Source of the DNA: Nephrocerus scutellatus
Lineage: Eukaryota; Arthropoda; Insecta; Diptera; Pipunculidae
Direction of reading: 5' to 3'
DNA: 64,000 bases
NCBI GenBank assembly: GCA_947095585.1
Contig: OX352766.1
Span: 620,001 to 684,000, forward strand
In this document: one piece after another, positions 62,851 to 64,000 of the stretch
Layout of the letters: the number at the start of each line of letters is the position of its first letter
Numbering within the stretch: position 1 is the first letter of the stretch
The notes under the pieces: generated by a model
Database searches by the model: none
Seen by the model: only the letters and a program-made list of their open reading frames with translations
What the model was told of the DNA's origin: nothing
Made by a program: the position numbers and the translations under genes

Positions 62851-63240
62851 ATAGCCGATGTCATCCAGTTTTGCATCCCTAAACTCTGGGCGTCCTGGTC
62901 TACGCCTTCCTTCTAGCGTGGGTTTGGCCGGCCTCGCTGTCGTTCTCTATAAATCCTACCACAAAGGACTTTTCGCTTATGCGAGCAAGATGTCCTGCCC
63001 ACAGGAGTCTACCGAGCTTAATTCTCTTCACGATGTCGACATCGCGGTAACGCTCGTATATCTCTTCATTATAGAGTCTTCAGAATCATCTTTCCTCACA
63101 TGCGGGACCAACAATTCTCCGTAAGACTTTTCTCTTGGACGCGGCTAAGAGGTCACAATGCTTTCAGCTAAGCACCCAAGTCTCGGATCCATATGTAAGT
63201 ACTGGTTGACCATTGTCTTATATATTGATAGACTAAAGTA
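62850..63240 (-). pseudogene. RTE-type retrotransposon C-terminal tail
   Basis: Read on the minus strand from 63,220, one frame with several stops gives PVLTYGSETWVLS, RKVLRRIVGPACEE, LYNEEIYERYRDVDIVKRIK and GRLLWAGHLARI, then a basic ARRKA and TRTPRV. This is the standard C-terminal sequence of RTE-type reverse transcriptases (YGSETW, then LRRIxGP, ELYxLYxDxDIV, and LRWAGHVAR). At least five in-frame stops make it dead. It joins the 41-bp array at about 63,230, as does the fragment at 45.2 kb. Confidence 0.85.
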
Positions 63241-63512
63241 GGCCTTTTTGGCTTTAGAAAGAGTCTTGACAGACTTAAGTAGGCTTTGTTGGCTTTAAGA
63301 AGAGTCTTGATAGGCTGTATTAGGCTTTTTTGGCTTTAGAAAGAGTCTTGACAGTCTAAAGTAGGCTTTTTGGCTTTAAGAAGAGTCTTGACAGACTTAA
63401 GTAGGCTTTGTTAGCTATAGGAATTGACTTGATAGACTTAGTAGGCTTTGTTGGCTTTAATATGAGTCTTGACAGACTTAAGTAGGCTTTGTTGGCTTTA
63501 GAAAGAGTCTTG
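63230..63512. repeat. 41-bp minisatellite array, second copy, reversed
   Basis: About seven units of the minus-strand form of the 43.8-45.18 kb array (AGTAGGCTTTGTTGGCTTTA and AGAGTCTTGACAGACTT). It runs from the cut end of an R1/Jockey-type RT fragment (at about 63,512) to the cut end of the RTE-type tail (63,230). Confidence 0.9.
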
Positions 63513-63794
63513 GGGACAGTCGCGAGTGACACACTTACTGATATGGTCAGTAGTGCCAACACAGCATGCTTGCCAGTCGCTAAAGTAGCTCAACCAAAGA
63601 GGTACTTTGCGAGAGCCAAATTCTATCAGTCTTTCCATTACGCAATCCCGACATAGGTAGTCCAATGCACCCTTGAAATCTACAAAGATAGCAAGAACGT
63701 ACCGACTTCCAATGCTATGTACTCTGTCTTTTACATACAGCCATGCATCTTCAGGGATTTTCCCCGCAATGAAAGGATCACGCTTTGCCATCAA
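63498..63794 (-). pseudogene. R1/Jockey-type reverse transcriptase fragment
   Basis: The minus-strand frame of 98 codons contains IPEDAWLYVKDRV, then YVLAIFVDFKGALD, then ERLIEFG, WLSYFSDWQACCVG and HISKCVTRDCPQ. FVDFKGAxD is motif A with a catalytic aspartate, and the expected motif B (RGCPQGS) is cut off at CPQ, with G to D at the residue before the cysteine, exactly where the 41-bp array starts. The palm after that, including YADD, is lost. No start or upstream domain is recognisable beyond 63,800. By position and strand it may be from the same family as the fragment at 45.4-46.1 kb, which holds the preceding part of such a protein. Confidence 0.8.
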
Positions 63795-64000
63795 AAATTG
63801 AGGATATAAAAGACAGAATCGCTCAATGAGCAGAAATCTTAAGGCTTGTCAAAGATTTGAAAAAGCACTGGCATCTTTTTAATGTGTCGGGCAGAGGCTA
63901 ATTATAGGGGACAACATCAATGCTCATAAAGCAGTTTTTTTATTAAACCTCGTATCTATGGATGTGGAGGCGACGTGTTATGTGGTATGGTAATTAAAAA
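63795..64000. other. Unassigned end of window
   Basis: No recognised feature. It may contain a decayed upstream part of the adjacent RT fragment. Confidence 0.4.

Overview
The window looks like heterochromatin or a giant intron of a eukaryote, most likely an insect and perhaps a dipteran. The reasons are a huge high-copy satellite, remnants of R1/Jockey-type, RTE-type and gypsy-type retrotransposons and of Tc1/mariner transposons, several unrelated minisatellites, many short CA/GTCT/CCAG-type simple repeats, and no bacterial gene structure. I cannot name the species. I find no complete host protein-coding gene, rRNA or tRNA.

Bases 1 to about 38,937 form one uninterrupted head-to-tail satellite array of about 217 monomers, and the array runs off the left edge of the window. 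The basic unit is 179 bp. There is a 181-bp variant (AA inserted before a T-run) and a 145/148-bp variant (33-34 bp deleted). These variants form higher-order repeats (324-bp and 360-bp dimers), which are themselves copied as multi-kilobase blocks at offsets of 3,523, 2,766, 2,229, 2,329 and 22,903 bp. Each monomer holds a small hairpin whose two main sequence versions differ by a paired T-A to C-G change and a G-T to G-C change, so pairing is kept.

The array stops sharply at about 38,937 beside a near-perfect palindrome. A 37-bp segment with good splice signals on both sides (39,264-39,300) follows. It is the only candidate host exon I see and suggests that the satellite may sit in an intron.

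From 39.5 kb to the end the DNA is a mosaic of dead mobile elements and minisatellites. It holds gypsy-like gag/zinc-knuckle/protease remnants on the minus strand (39.87-40.80 kb) and a C-rich 91-bp repeat (40.96-41.40 kb). A 133-bp repeat at a probable element end follows (41.82-42.15 kb), then a 41-bp array (43.80-45.18 kb) ending on an RTE-type C-terminal fragment. Next are an R1/Jockey-type fragment on the minus strand (45.39-46.14 kb), a Tc1-like transposase N-terminal relic (47.7 kb) and a mariner-type transposase relic on the minus strand (50.4-50.76 kb). A 92-bp array (50.79-51.99 kb) directly follows that relic. An internally deleted RTE-type element carrying endonuclease and reverse transcriptase lies at 53.77-55.28 kb, followed by two copies of a second reverse transcriptase fragment around an opposite-strand RNase H remnant (55.3-56.24 kb). 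A TTGCAAC-rich array lies at 60.36-61.56 kb. At the right end, on the minus strand, an R1/Jockey-type RT fragment, a second 41-bp array and an RTE-type C-terminal tail lie in a row (63.8-62.85 kb). The stretch 56.3-60.1 kb is mixed-composition, simple-repeat-rich DNA with no coding signal that I trust.

All recognisable mobile-element genes carry stops, frameshifts or deletions of key motifs, so none looks autonomous.
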